DNA of 64,000 bases from Imbricaverruca yamaguchii (GCA_034440575.1 JAOTOL010001620.1:1812501-1876500); one strand, 5' to 3'; counted from the first letter of the stretch, positions 34,226-45,277 are shown. Numbers and translations are program-made. Notes: generated by a model from the sequence alone, not told the origin.

Positions 34226-36582
34226 CCCGGGCCCATGCGCGTGCATTTGCGCTTCCGTACGTGCGGACAGATCTAACCGCGAGTACATTTACTCGCGTAC
34301 ACCCGACGTACGCACGTATGACATTTGGCTGATTATGGATTGGTGGCAGTATGACGATTGGTGCAACGAATCGATTGGCCCCTGCCCTGCATACCTATGC
34401 TAGCCCGCAGCACAGCCATGTCCGCGCGGGTCGGACTACCTGCCAGGCGGGTGGGGCTTTGGCCGGTCAGCCGTGGAGCAGGCGACTTTGGACCATGTCG
34501 CAGCGGCCCAACCGAACTGCGATCCAGTCCGTCGTGCTTCCTCCATCCCCGGCCCGAGGCCATGCACACAACACAGCCGGACGGTAGAGCAGCTGGCCCG
34601 GAGCTGGGGATGAGGTCGGACGAGAACGCTTGGGCGGGCATGGTATGTGCATGATGGGGACTCGTTTACGGTGCTTTGACAAGTGACACTTCCCAAATGC
34701 ACTTTTAAGCCGCCTGGGCGGCACTACACACTCCTCAAAGAGGACATGTAAAATGATCAACTGAACGTTGTTGCGAAGGCTGATGGTTACAAAGTCTCTT
34801 TACGGGCTTACGGGGGCTTACGGGCAAGTCTGTACAAAATGGGTGCAAAATACGTTGTTTTTAAGAACAAAGCATAGCGTGGACGCCCAGTTACTGGGAT
34901 TCTACTCAGGAATGCACACAATGGGGGTTGGGGAGGGGAGGAGCAAATTCTGCTGGCCTCAATTACTGGGATTTTTATCACGTCAGACGACGGCTTCGAT
35001 AATATCACGACCTATCCGTAAGTGACAAGATTGCCAGTTTTCAGAAACCGTTTCTATTCACACATTCCCGAACAAAAATCGTTCCAGACTTTTCAATGAC
35101 CTAGTCATCGACCTATCCGCATTATTGAAGAAAAACATACAAAGGAGTAAAATCGCATGATAAGTAATCTTATTGAAAAATAGACTTAATAACATCACTA
35201 AGCAGCGTGGGCGTGGGGGCAGCGGGGGTAACGGTCACGTCCCAAGAATATCTCGGAAGCCTCAACCGAGAACAATATGGGCGTGACATGGGCGGAGCCG
35301 AATCCAACTGATGACATTCCCACGCTTTTCTCGGACGTTCCTATCCCGGGAAGAGAAACGCTCGCGGTCCAGAGTGGTGAAAGACTTAACTGGCACACAG
35401 GGTGAAGTCAAGCAGGCTACCCGAATATGCTGCCCACAAATCACATCTCCAGGCGTCATTGTGCATGACTTTCCTGTCGATGTTTCACGAGCTTAGTTGA
35501 CTATTGCCATCGTGGTGACTAACCGGCGTGGTGTGGTCCTGCAGCCGCTAATGTATCCCCGAGCTTAAAGTCAACCGTAATGCGCGTTGATAATTCAGTC
35601 ATACAATTGTTTCGCCGTAACTTCTCTCGGCATGCTCCATTGCACGTGCCTTTTGTGAATGCATTTGTGTACTAATGAGGCACACAAACTAAGTTTGCTT
35701 AGGCACGATTTTCAGGACCACTAACATTTGTGCTAGTGCTTTTGCGGTGCAGTGCTTTCCACTGCTATTTTTTCAGGCATTCACCAAGACGAATTATGAA
35801 TTTTCAAAACGTGGGTCGTTCTAAAACAAATATCCGCTAGAGCATTAGGTTTGAATAATGGCATTCAAGCATTTAATGGCTTAGATTATGTACATACCAT
35901 TTTTTAAACCATGTAAACTTTTAGGCAGCATGCACATCGACTTTTGCATTAGCAATCTTGTGAAAATCTGAAATGTCTCGTCACGAAAGGCCAACTTTCT
36001 AGATCATCACAGATGAAGTCGTAATGTAATGATAATCACAGACACGATTCAATACTGCGCCAGGCATTATGGGTAATTGTTCATCATGATTCAAATACGT
36101 GACATCATGCAGGCTACATACAGCACATGTACGAACATCAAAATGCTGACTTAATACCTCGAAAAGTACTGTCTTACGAGGTAACGCTGGCTCGCCTAAA
36201 ACCTCATTGCAGCTGAACTCGGGGTAAATGCATAAGTTGTAAAGTAGTTTTACCGCACACTTTACCCCATGAAGATAATACGTGACCATTCCGTCAACAA
36301 CATAGCAAATTAAATGAGCAGAGGTAAAACCATGGGGAGTGACCGCCTTTAACCCTGATCTGGGATCACTGCCTACGACTTAAGCTGGTTCACCTTCCCA
36401 ACGGGACAGAATCAATGGGGAGGGAGAGCATCTCCGATCTTGAAATATTTTAAAGTTCTCTCACAGCACATCTCACGGAAAGGAAAGACCCGCATTGGCT
36501 TCCGACATCTTCAACCTGAGATCGCTTGTATGCCGTGCACACTGTGTCGAAAGGCCGGAAACAAACTTGGCAGAAATGTTAC
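34226..36582. other. unique sequence
   Basis: No gene, RNA gene or repeat recognised in about 2.3 kb. Composition shifts from balanced to AT-rich after about 35.5 kb. Confidence 0.5.
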
Positions 36583-36763
36583 ATTTCGAAAACGATTGGT
36601 TGGTTATTGTTTTTTACGACATATCGACCGTTGAGTCATGTAGCGTGGCCAATCTATCACGCCGATTGGTCGCGGGCGACAGGTGAGACGTTGAACCCAC
36701 AACCCTTCGAATGTGAGGCGAGCAGCTTTCCCCTAGACTACTCGTCCCCAATTTCGGAAACGA
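36583..36763 (-). mobile_element. SINE family A copy with 13-bp target-site duplication
   Basis: The body (36596-36750) is flanked by ATTTCGAAAACGA and ATTTCGGAAACGA (one difference). Head, B box (TGTGGGTTCAACGTCTC, mutated), central block and stem-loop are present. The piece between B box and central block is shortened by about 15 bp. The tail is AAAAACAATAACCAACC. Confidence 0.9.
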
Positions 36764-37595
36764 GACATTACCGCTACCGCACCTCTGAAATTATCGACAC
36801 GGTTATAGATCATATGACTGAGGTACGCTCATCTCGCGATTCCTCCCCCCCCCCTACATTCTCCATAAACTACGGTGCATGTGACAGAGCAAGATTGGCA
36901 TCACACGGAGGGGGGGCGCAGCTGATAGAGCCGTCAGCCGGTGCCTGTGCACGGGGCCGTGGGCATCCTGTGTTTACAGCTGCACGCCGCCTATCCGTCA
37001 TCTTCTATGACCCGGGCGCATGCCATACCCGTGTAGCCTCAAGTGTTCGGGGGACGGGGGCAGGGCGCACGGCTCCCTGGCCCGTCGATTTGCCGTGTTG
37101 TCGGGAATGGCGCAGGTGTCCTGAGCTCAGGGCAGCCGACAATGATAACAGGCAAGGAAAAACAGCACAGCATGCTCCTGCACGAGCCTAAGGCTTTTCA
37201 GGAGTTGCTTGGTGAGGAGACATGACTTTTTACGTCGATGTTTTCTCCGCAGCGCCATTAGGCTTTTCCGAAAGTTGTGCATGTCGACCGGCCCGCACCG
37301 TGGCTGAGTCGACAACCCGTCCAACAAGTGTGCATCAATCTCTTCTGCAGAGCTGACACGCCACGCGGGGTTGCTGCCGAGACAGGCCATTGACTCGGGT
37401 GCTACTGTTGTGCCCCGCCGCGCTGTTCTCTCTGCCGAGTCGCGTCTCCTGCTGCCCCCAGGGCGTGGCGGTGGCTGGCGCTGGCCGTGAAATTGCCATA
37501 CTGTATTGGGCGGCGTCACTGATGAGAATGGCGCTTCTGGCCGCGAGACGCCAGCCGTATCGACCGACGCAATTTCGGGAGCGCGGCGGGTATTG
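36764..37595. other. unique sequence
   Basis: No gene recognised. If the putative gene starting at 39549 extends leftward, this interval could be intronic, but no acceptor/exon pair stands out. Confidence 0.4.
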
Positions 37596-38190
37596 TCCGG
37601 TGGGCACAATCCGGCTGGTGTTGTCCGGTGAGAACAGTCCGGCTGATGTCCGGTGGCACATTCCGGTGGGCACAGTCCGGTGCATACAGCCCGGTGCATA
37701 CAGCCCGGTGCATACAGCCCGGTGCATACAGCCCGGTGCATACAGCCCGGTGCATACAGCCCGGTGCATACAGCCCGGTGCATACAGCCCGGTGCATACA
37801 GCCCGGTGCATACAGCCCGGTGCATACAGCCCGGTGCATACAGCCCGGTGCATACAGCCCGGTGCATACAGCCCGGTGCATACAGCCCGGTGCTACAGCC
37901 CGGTGCATACAGCCCGGTGCATACAGCCCGGTGCATACAGCCCGGTGCATACAGCCCGGTGCATACAGCCCTGCCCGGTGCATACAGCCCGGTGCATACA
38001 GCCCGGTGCATACAGCCCGGTGCATACAGCCCGGTGCATACAGCCCGGTGCATACAGCCCGGTGCATACAGCCCGGTGCATACAGCCCGGTGCATACAGC
38101 CTGGTGCATACAGCCCGGTGCATACAGCCCGGTGCATACAGCCCGGTGCATACAGCCTGGTCCACACAGCCTAGTGTTTATTAGTCTGGT
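37596..38190. repeat. minisatellite, 14-bp unit (GCATACAGCCCGGT), about 35 clean copies
   Basis: The pure array is about 37679-38165, with single-unit disruptions at about 37890 and 37970. It is preceded by degenerate GTCCGGTGGGCACA-type sequence. Period 14 keeps all frames open and produces long periodic pseudo-proteins on both strands. Confidence 0.96.
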
Positions 38191-38201
38191 GAGCATTATA
38201 A

Positions 38202-38770
38202 GGCGGGTACTGCCTGGCGGGTACTGCCTGGCGGGTACTGCCTGGCGGGTACTGCCTGGCGGGTACTGCCTGGCGGGTACTGCCTGGCGGGTACTGTCTG
38301 GCGGGTACTGTCTGCTGGGTACTGTCTGCTGGGTACTGTCTGCTGGGTACTGTCTGCTGGGTACTGTCTGCTGGGTACTGTCTGCTGGGTACTGTCTGCT
38401 GGGTACTGTCTGCTGGGTACTGTCTGCTGGGTACTGTCTGGCGGGTACTGTCTGGGGTACTGTCTGGGTACTGTCTGCTGGGTACTGTCTGCTGGGTACT
38501 GTCTGCTGGGTACTGTCTGCTGGGTACTGTCTGGCGGGTACTGTCTGGCGGGTACTGTCTGGCGGGTACTGTCTGGCGGGTACTGTCTGGCGGGTACTGT
38601 CTGGCGGGTACTGTCTGGCGGGTACTGTCTGGCGGGTACTGTCTGGCGGGTACTGTCTGGCGGGTACTGTCTGGCGGGTACTGTCTGGCGGGTACTGTCT
38701 GGCGGGTACTGTCTGGCGGGTACTGTCTGGCGGGTACTGTCTGGCGGGTACTGTCTGGCGGGTGCTGTCC
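38202..38770. repeat. minisatellite, 14-bp unit (GGCGGGTACTGTCT), about 41 copies in blocks
   Basis: Variant units are grouped: first about seven GGCGGGTACTGCCT, then a block of GCTGGGTACTGTCT, a short disturbed stretch (GGGGTACTGTCTGGGTACT), more GCTGGG units, then about seventeen GGCGGGTACTGTCT. Block structure points to segmental amplification. It lies about 12 bp beyond the preceding 14-bp array. Confidence 0.96.
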
Positions 38771-38779
38771 GGTGGACAT

Positions 38780-40210
38780 TGTCCAGCGGGCCCTGTGCGG
38801 CGCCGCGACGTCACAGTCGCACGGGCCGATCCGCCGCCGCCGCTCGTCGCCGGGTAACGGCCGTCACGCGTCACCGGACGGCGCCATCCATACGTGCGCC
38901 GACCGGCCGACTGCCTCCGAGGCGTGGGCGGCCGGCCGCCCGAGGCGCAGAGGCGAGCCGGCGCACGCGTGACCCGGTCACCGGCGCCGGGCGTCACGTG
39001 TGACGCGCGTCACGACCGCAGCCGCGCGGCGCATTCCAGCGGCGCCGCGGCGCGCGCGGGAGGCTGGCGGCCGCGGCGACCTTTGTCCGCGCCGTCGGCG
39101 GCGTAATGTAAACGGAGGCAGGCGGTGCCGGCCAGGCGTGGCGCATTCGGCTGCGAGTCATTTAGCGCGCGGCCAGAACTGCGGCCTCCGCCGTCCAGCC
39201 GGCCGGAGACGAGCGACGCCACTCGTGGCCGGATGCTCTCGATAGCGGCGAGACACGACGGACCGTGTCTCGCCGGCCGACGGACGGCCGTCGCCGCCGT
39301 GGGACAGACAGGCCGCGCGAGCGACGGCCGGCCCAGCTGCGGCGCCAGCTACGGCGTCAGCTGGGCCGGTGTGGGCGGGACGGGTCGAGCCGCGCCCGAG
39401 GCGGGGCTGGCGCGCGCGGCGCCGCTACTCACCCGCAGCAGGTAGCCGCCCGTGTAGTTGCTGATGCGGCCCATGTGCTTGGCTGGGCCAGAGCGGTACA
39501 CCACCGGCTGCACGGCGCCGTTCCTCATCGCGCGCACCGCACCGGGCATCGTCCGCACCGCACCGCGGCTCAGTCGACGATGACGCGGCGGCCGGCCGCC
39601 GGCGCCGCTTGCGCTGGCGACCGCCAGGGGCGCTGTCGGCGGTCGGCCGCCTCACGTGACGCGGCCGGCCGGCCCCGGCCGGCTGCGCCCGACCGCCGCC
39701 TGCCCTATCGAGAGATGGCCACCGCCGGCGAAAAACGCCGCCCCCGCCGCTGCCGCCCCGTCGGCCTCGACGTGGCCTATCGGCGGCGGTCGGGCCACGC
39801 GCGCGCCGGCCGCGTCGCGGCGCCGCCGCGGCGCGCCTAACGGTAGCGTGGCAAAAAATGCCGGCCGGCCGGCCGAGAGCTGCCGCCACGGCTAAAGACC
39901 CGGCCGACCGGCACGCCATGCACGCGCCGGCAAAAACGTGTCCGACCGCCGGCGCCGCTACCGTTGGCCGTCGCGGCCGCGGCCGGGCCGACCGGACGGC
40001 CGCGACGGCAGCGACGGTCGGGCTCCCCCGGCAGCCCGAGGGCGCCCCCAGGGCCGACTCGGCTCGGCTGGGCACGCGCCCGGGCCGGGGCACGGCCACC
40101 GCCGCCTGTCGCGGCGCCGGCGGGCCCGCGATCGATGACCCGTGCGCCCGACTGTAGGGACGCCGTCGGGAACGGCCGCGGGTTGGCTGGCCCGGCAGAG
40201 CCCGGCGCAC
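38780..40210 (-). promoter_or_regulatory. largest CpG island, putative promoter/first-exon region
   Basis: An extremely GC- and CpG-rich 1.4-kb block. It contains a TCACGTGA E-box at 39652-39659, about 105 bp upstream of the candidate ATG, and GCGTCAC/GTGACGC arms around CACGTG near 38991-39006. The candidate exon lies inside and is read leftward. Other long frames here lack domains and are attributed to composition. Confidence 0.45.
39433..39549 (-). CDS. putative first coding exon of an unidentified gene
   Basis: On the minus strand an ATG with A at -3 opens 39 codons that end exactly at a strong donor: CTGCGG followed by GTGAGT (39432-39427), a phase-0 junction. The peptide starts MPGAVRAMRNGAVQPVVYRS and ends with HMGRISNYTGGYLLR. 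Unlike the neighbouring frames it is not an Arg/Ala/Pro artefact: it has a mixed composition including Tyr, Asn, His, Lys and Ile. A second in-frame ATG lies at codon 8. The frame is open upstream to a TGA at 39652-39654. I do not recognise the family. Downstream exons would lie to the left, beyond the 14-bp arrays, and were not found. Confidence 0.45.
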
Positions 40211-40712
40211 AAACGACACTCCGGAAATTTGCCACTACTTTTATATGGCTCCCGGTGAAATACACAAAACCGAATGTCTCAGGCACCCGCGTCTGCAAGA
40301 CCAATAGTGTTATAAAGGGACATCTGAATTTGATTATTAAGGCGGATAAATAAATTATTATCGGGAAGCACATTTCCTCGGAGAGACGCCTTCGGTGAAA
40401 AGATTTGCTAAGTGAAGGGGAGGGGGACTGCACTCGAGCATACTCGAACACCTTTTCGTCTGAAGGGGGCCATTTCCACTAAGAGGAGCGACTTTGGCTG
40501 CAAAATCCGGTAAGCGCGGGGAGGGGAATGGGGAGAGGGGTGGGGTGAACTCGAACCTTCCTAAAGGGCTTTCTCCAGACAGAGGGGAGCCACCTTTCCA
40601 ATGGGGCGGGGGCGATGCATGCCCTCTATCCGCCGGTGATTACTAAGGCCTGCGAACCAGGGGGCTATAAGTGTGTGTAATTGGATATTTCAAGTAGGCG
40701 ACGGAGTGTGCT
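40211..40712. other. unique sequence
   Basis: No gene recognised. GAAGGGGGCCATTTCCACT near 40460 resembles the GGCGCCATTTCCAC blocks at 27.3 kb and may mark a dispersed repeat. Confidence 0.35.
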
Positions 40713-40792
40713 TAACATGGAGTCCTTATGGGCGCTGTATAACCACTGCAGTTGATGCGCCCTAAAACCCTAATAACTAACATGGAGTCCTT
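40713..40792 (+). mobile_element. SL50 element, 50 bp, perfect 15-bp target-site duplication
   Basis: The clearest copy. The insert 40728-40777 is exactly 50 bp, between two perfect TAACATGGAGTCCTT repeats. It begins ATGGGCGC; the stem GGGCGC (40730-40735) pairs with GCGCCC (40757-40762) around a 21-nt loop; the tail is TAAAACCCTAATAAC. Unlike almost all others it lies on the plus strand. Confidence 0.95.
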
Positions 40793-40857
40793 GTCAGTGC
40801 TCAGTTCGGTCGGGATGCTGACGGGGTTATAGCATCCAGGAGGGAATTATCCGGTGA

Positions 40858-40914
40858 TGATGATGATTGTGGTTTTTGGGCGCATTGGCTAGTGTAGGTC
40901 ATTTAGCGCCCATA
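40858..40914 (-). mobile_element. 3' stem-loop of the LINE relic, with (ATC)n tail
   Basis: In sense: ATGGGCGC, a 22-nt loop, then GCGCCC, CAAAAACCACA and an ATCATCATCATC tail. The stem arms are 40906-40911 and 40878-40883. It starts about 60 nt past the stop of the LINE C-terminal relic on the same strand, which is where a LINE 3' UTR recognition element should be. Confidence 0.75.
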
Positions 40915-40975
40915 CCAGTATGCACTACTTACTCAGATATATGCATTTGTGGTACAGTTTAGCACAACATCTTCA

Positions 40976-41236
40976 CTATCCCGGATATATTATCGGAAAA
41001 CCTGCTTTTACAATGAAGCGACACACATTCCCAAGGCATTCAGAGTCACCTCCAAGAAGGCTGGAGAGCGTTCTGTTGGTCCCACAGTATTGGGCTCTGT
41101 CCTGTGCGTAAAGGTGACATGTCAGAATATGATGTATTGTCAGGGACGAGTTGCATCGTGGGCACACTGGTCTGGCCTCATTTCTGAGCAGGTGACAGTG
41201 TGTTGCGTACGTGTGTCCTACGAGATTATCCGGCGG
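40976..41236 (-). pseudogene. non-LTR retrotransposon C-terminal relic
   Basis: The minus-strand frame contains GHTYATH, then CPRCNSSLTIHHILTCHLY, then LSSLLGGD and a C-terminal segment ending in a stop. This is the arrangement seen downstream of the RNase H domain in I/Jockey-type LINE polyproteins: a GHT..TH segment, a CX2CX6HX4C motif with T.HIL..C.LY, and a closing helix. A TAG at 41237-41239 and a probable frameshift there separate it from a weak upstream match in another frame (a SRRIIS-like segment). Reverse transcriptase and endonuclease parts are absent, so the copy is dead and 5'-truncated. Its downstream stem-loop links it to the SINEs. Confidence 0.75.
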
Positions 41237-41648
41237 CTAGTTGTGTTATACGGAGAGCGTGCCCACCAAAGCCCAGTACTTTCCGCCATGGTCATAGGCG
41301 CATTGCTCTCAGTGCAACCAATCGCCTTTTAGCATGCATACAGGACTAAGGTGACTTCGATTGCGGAACAATAATCGCATTGCATTACTAAAAATGCACA
41401 CAAAAAGTGTCATTCCTCCCTGGCTCTAAACTCCAGGCCCCAGGATAAAAACGAAACACGCCTGTTGGCCACCCGGACATGGCTCTTGCAAATACGGTTG
41501 GGCAACAAGAATTTGCGTTCTCACGCCGCGATTGAACAGAAAAACTTCACAGGTCGAAAAGTATTAAAGGTTATTCGAAAAATAGTACTTAGACATCAAA
41601 AATAGTTGTTGGAGGAAATAAAATTTGACATTTAATTAGTCAGCTCTA

Positions 41649-41860
41649 CGCATAATAGGTACATAGAAGAATAGTTAGCATATGCACTTCCGCATTTATA
41701 TAACTCAGACAAATAAAGCAGTGAAGATCGGTACTGAACGTAGTTGCGGGTGATACAAATTATACGCACATTCAGTACCAATCTTCACTACTTTATTTGT
41801 CTGAGTTATCACAATGCGGAAGTACATATGCTAACTACTTTTCTATATACCAATTATGCG
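41649..41860. repeat. long imperfect inverted repeat (two 90-bp arms, 32-bp loop)
   Basis: The arms 41649-41738 and 41771-41860 match at about 80 of 90 positions without gaps, for example TTCAGTACC, CTTTATTTGTCTGAGTTAT and CATATGCTAACTA against their complements. Six of ten differences are transitions. A transcript of the minus strand would keep five of them as G-U pairs. It could be a MITE-like fold-back element or a hairpin-RNA locus. No terminal duplication seen. Confidence 0.9.
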
Positions 41861-43108
41861 TGCGCACCATTCCAAGCACCGTACAAAACTAAATCAATTG
41901 AAGGAGGATATTTCATGAAGCTTGGCTAGATGTTTTATTATATTATGGTATTCTGAATAATTATATCGCATACTTCAACATATATTTATAGGAACAGTGA
42001 AACATGTCTAGTAATAACTTCAGAAGTTGTGTTTTATGATCGAGCTTTGCATCAAGAGAACTAAATTTGGACTCCATGTTATTCACCGTTTTATTTTGTC
42101 ATGATATGAACAAAGGAACGTAAGTAAAAGACATGTTTCGCTACGTTATGAAACTACGTTCAAGTTCCCAACGGAATGACATGTCACTTTCTCTTCACCA
42201 AATGTCTTCCATGTCTAAGTACGGTTTTGAAAACAACCCTGCATACTATGGAGCTTTCCATCGAAACGAGTCATCAGGAATAAAAGTCCCCATCCCTCCT
42301 GCATGCGGAGCTGATGGCCAGTGCCTTAAGTGCTAAGCTATCATACACAACGTGAATTGAGTAGGAGCACAGCAAACAAAGTCCAGTTTCTAATCTTTCC
42401 ACCCTCCTTGATGGACGCATTGTAGGGAGGAAATCTTAAGCATGTCCTCTCCACATTCCGCCGATGTCTTCTCCCGATAGCATATCTGGCTGATGTCATC
42501 GGCGAGGATGATGGGCCGGGGGACGGCAATGACTCAAAACGCTAGAGCCGAATGACGAGTCTGTGAGCTGTTTGGCATCGCATGAAGCATCACACCTATG
42601 AAATGATCCACAGACACACACACAAGCACTCAGGGAATGGCGGAACAATTTGCCACCACAAATGTTCCATGAGCGCCGCAGGCGCGGAATATCATCACCG
42701 AAGCATGCGGATAGAGCCCCTATCATTGCATTTACTACTGCATCTACGTCAGCCGGTTCCCTCAACTAGTTTATGCAAGGCATTCTGGTTTCATAATGCC
42801 ATTGGTCTGGACTTAAGAAGCAGGGTAGCGGGGTGGATCGTTGGTACACAGCATGGGCATGAGGCATCAGCGTTCACGCTGGTTGGACTATCACTGGACA
42901 ACAATTACTTCACCGAAGCAGGCGACAGCATGGCTACTCCCCAACTAAAACATTTGAACACGACTGACAGCACTGTAAGGACGTGAATGTCCACTACAGC
43001 TGTGTCTTGAATCGCCAACTCCACAGCCCAGCTCATCTGCTGGCATCAGTTCCGATTTGGCGTCAGCTTTCCGCTTTTCCTTGAGGGAGTGAATTACCCA
43101 AAATCATT

Positions 43109-43109
<1 letters not shown>
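41861..43109. other. unique AT-rich sequence
   Basis: No gene, RNA gene or repeat recognised. Confidence 0.5.

Positions 43110-43175
<66 letters not shown>
43110..43175. repeat. (AT)n microsatellite
   Basis: An uninterrupted AT tract of about 65 bp. Confidence 0.95.
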
Positions 43176-43176
<1 letters not shown>

Positions 43177-43700
43177 CAAAACGCTCTCTGTCGTGATTCC
43201 AAACAATGCGGGATGCAACATGGTTGTTGTTCAGCGTTTCACCTTAGTCATTTCTTGAATAATATCCACATAACAAATGATGCTAAAGTGTCTGGTGTAA
43301 AAGCCATTTCGACCTGCAGTTATCCCAGGGACGTTTCCAGAAGAATTAGTTGTGGGCTAAAAATGCTTAGTCTCACAGAGCAATAATTTCGAAGCAACAT
43401 ACGTGGGGCAAAAAGGAGCATGGCTTTTTGATGCATTTGGGCTGCATTATAATTATACATAGCCGTACGCTAGAAAGGATCACAACTGGAACTACCATTT
43501 CTTCTTTGTATTAAATGTCCAAGCACCAAACCTATGAAGAATACCTGCAACAATACCTTTTTTTGCCACCCTACCCCTGTGTCTACCGGTGTCCAAGCCC
43601 GCACTTCCAAGGCGTTTCAACGCGGCCAATGCACGACGTCACAAACAACACGAGCCCTGCCTTTGTGCAGCTGTGCTGAATAGTTGAACAGCCGCTAGCG

Positions 43701-43740
43701 TGACGTCATCGCGTGACGTCATGTCATCATCGGAAGTACC
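43701..43740. promoter_or_regulatory. two perfect CREs and an ETS-like site
   Basis: TGACGTCA occurs at 43701-43708 and 43714-43721, 13 bp apart. CGGAAGTACC follows at about 43731, and a further ACGTCA lies upstream near 43635. CREB/ATF plus ETS sites are typical of promoters, but no transcript start can be assigned. Confidence 0.4.
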
Positions 43741-45078
43741 CGCTAGCAAACACACCCACATCGAACGCAGCAACTGGAAGACGTCTTCCTCGTTGAAGGA
43801 AAGTGACAATGCAACCCGGCTGGAATAGCCGACTATGTTCAATCCGTTCCGTTATTGCTCCCGTGTGAATACAATGTGAATGCAGTGTGAATGCTGTGAA
43901 TGTATGTCGTGTGAATTGGTGGCGATCTTACCAGGCCAGTCGACTGAGTAGGATCATCACCTGATCATCACACACAGCACAGCATCATCATACACGGCTG
44001 TAGCGAATGTGGTCAATGAGATATACAAGTGTACAGAATGTATATGCCGATATGTGAACTGGCTAGTATAATTTTGGAGCCTGCCGGATATTCATTCACA
44101 TACATATATTTACATTGGTAGGTCAGGCGAAGGGAATGGGAGAAGCCTAATAAAATTCAGCGCACCAAAATTCGGCTATGGCTCCAATGTTATGCGAGTG
44201 GACTTGGCTATTCAAAGATGACCGACGTCAACACCAGCTATTGACCTTTACACGTTCTCCTCCTACCCGACCATTCAATCGGTGATGTCTTCGTTAACCA
44301 TATCCGACGATGTTTCTCAGAAGCCTCCGCTGAGAAGTATAGTGACGGCCCGCGCGGTCAGTACAGGCGTGACCTCTGTTGGGCCACCTTTGAGTGTCAC
44401 AAAAGCCTCTGCCCAGACTCTACTGACGATCAATGAAGGCGTGGCTCTTGCTGGGCTACGGTTCAATGTTACATAGTCAGGGGCGCACTCAGGATTTCCT
44501 TCAGGGGGGGGGGGCATGATGGAAGGAATTTCCCGGGCTTTCTCGTTGCTGTTGAGCGGCCAGTACGATTTGGTGTTTATTCTCAGATAAGTATGTTGAG
44601 CGGGCTGGGGCGGGGTGCGACTGTGTTCATTTTTAGGCTTCCAGGTTCCGAAAGCAAGCATTTCGAATCCTAAGGAGAGGGGGCTTACCCCGTTCGGTGC
44701 GCTGATGCATGGCACCTTCTGTTAAGGCCGCCCCGCTGACGGTCGCACTGATCGTTAGGAAAGGCGTGACCCATGCTGACATGTCTAAGCACCACCTACG
44801 CCATCGCGTTGCCACTTTAAGCTTCACCAGAAAATGATTGCTTTCCTTACTACCCCACCTCCCGGGTGAGGATATGGCCACCGCGGAATATTTCACCATG
44901 CAAACAAACAAGCCCGTGACTTGAGCTGTGATGTACCTTCTCTGACGGAAATTCGGCTGCCGGTCCAAGAACTTGTATTCCCGTGGTCATGCCGGGTCCA
45001 GGGCCAGGACGTCATGGCATAGACACTGCTCAGAGCAGGCAGCAAATTTTCCACTCGGACGTCTTGCATAGGGCTGGG
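43741..45078. other. mostly unique sequence with a degenerate duplicated stretch
   Basis: About 44340-44470 repeats GGCGTG(A/G)C plus TGGGC-A/T-AC blocks irregularly. AGTCAGGGGCGCACTCAGGA, followed by a G run near 44482-44515, resembles the AGGGGCGGATCCAG motif at 27.25 kb. No gene recognised. Confidence 0.35.
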
Positions 45079-45277
45079 ACCTGGCCCTGTTAACTGTGGC
45101 GGTGGTTGTTGGCTTTACGACACATCGACCGTTGAGTCATGTAGCGTCGCCAATATCTCACGCCGATTGGTCGCGGGCGAAGAATAGCGACAGATGAGAC
45201 TCGAACCCACGATCTTTCGATCGTGAGACGGGTAATTTACCCATAGACTACTCGTCCCCGGACCGGCTAACTGTAGC
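45079..45277 (-). mobile_element. SINE family A copy with possible degenerate duplication
   Basis: The body is about 45101-45259, with head, B box GTGGGTTCGAGTCTC, central block and stem-loop (GCGTCG/CGACAC). The flanks contain TAACTGTGGC (45091-45100) and TAACTGTAGC (45268-45277), preceded on both sides by GACC-like sequence. This would fit an eroded duplication with small indels. Confidence 0.82.

Noticed and set aside
37127..38997. Frames of 346-493 codons (Cys/Met/His-rich or Gln/Tyr/Pro-rich) on the minus strand
   Set aside because: Products of the two 14-bp arrays.
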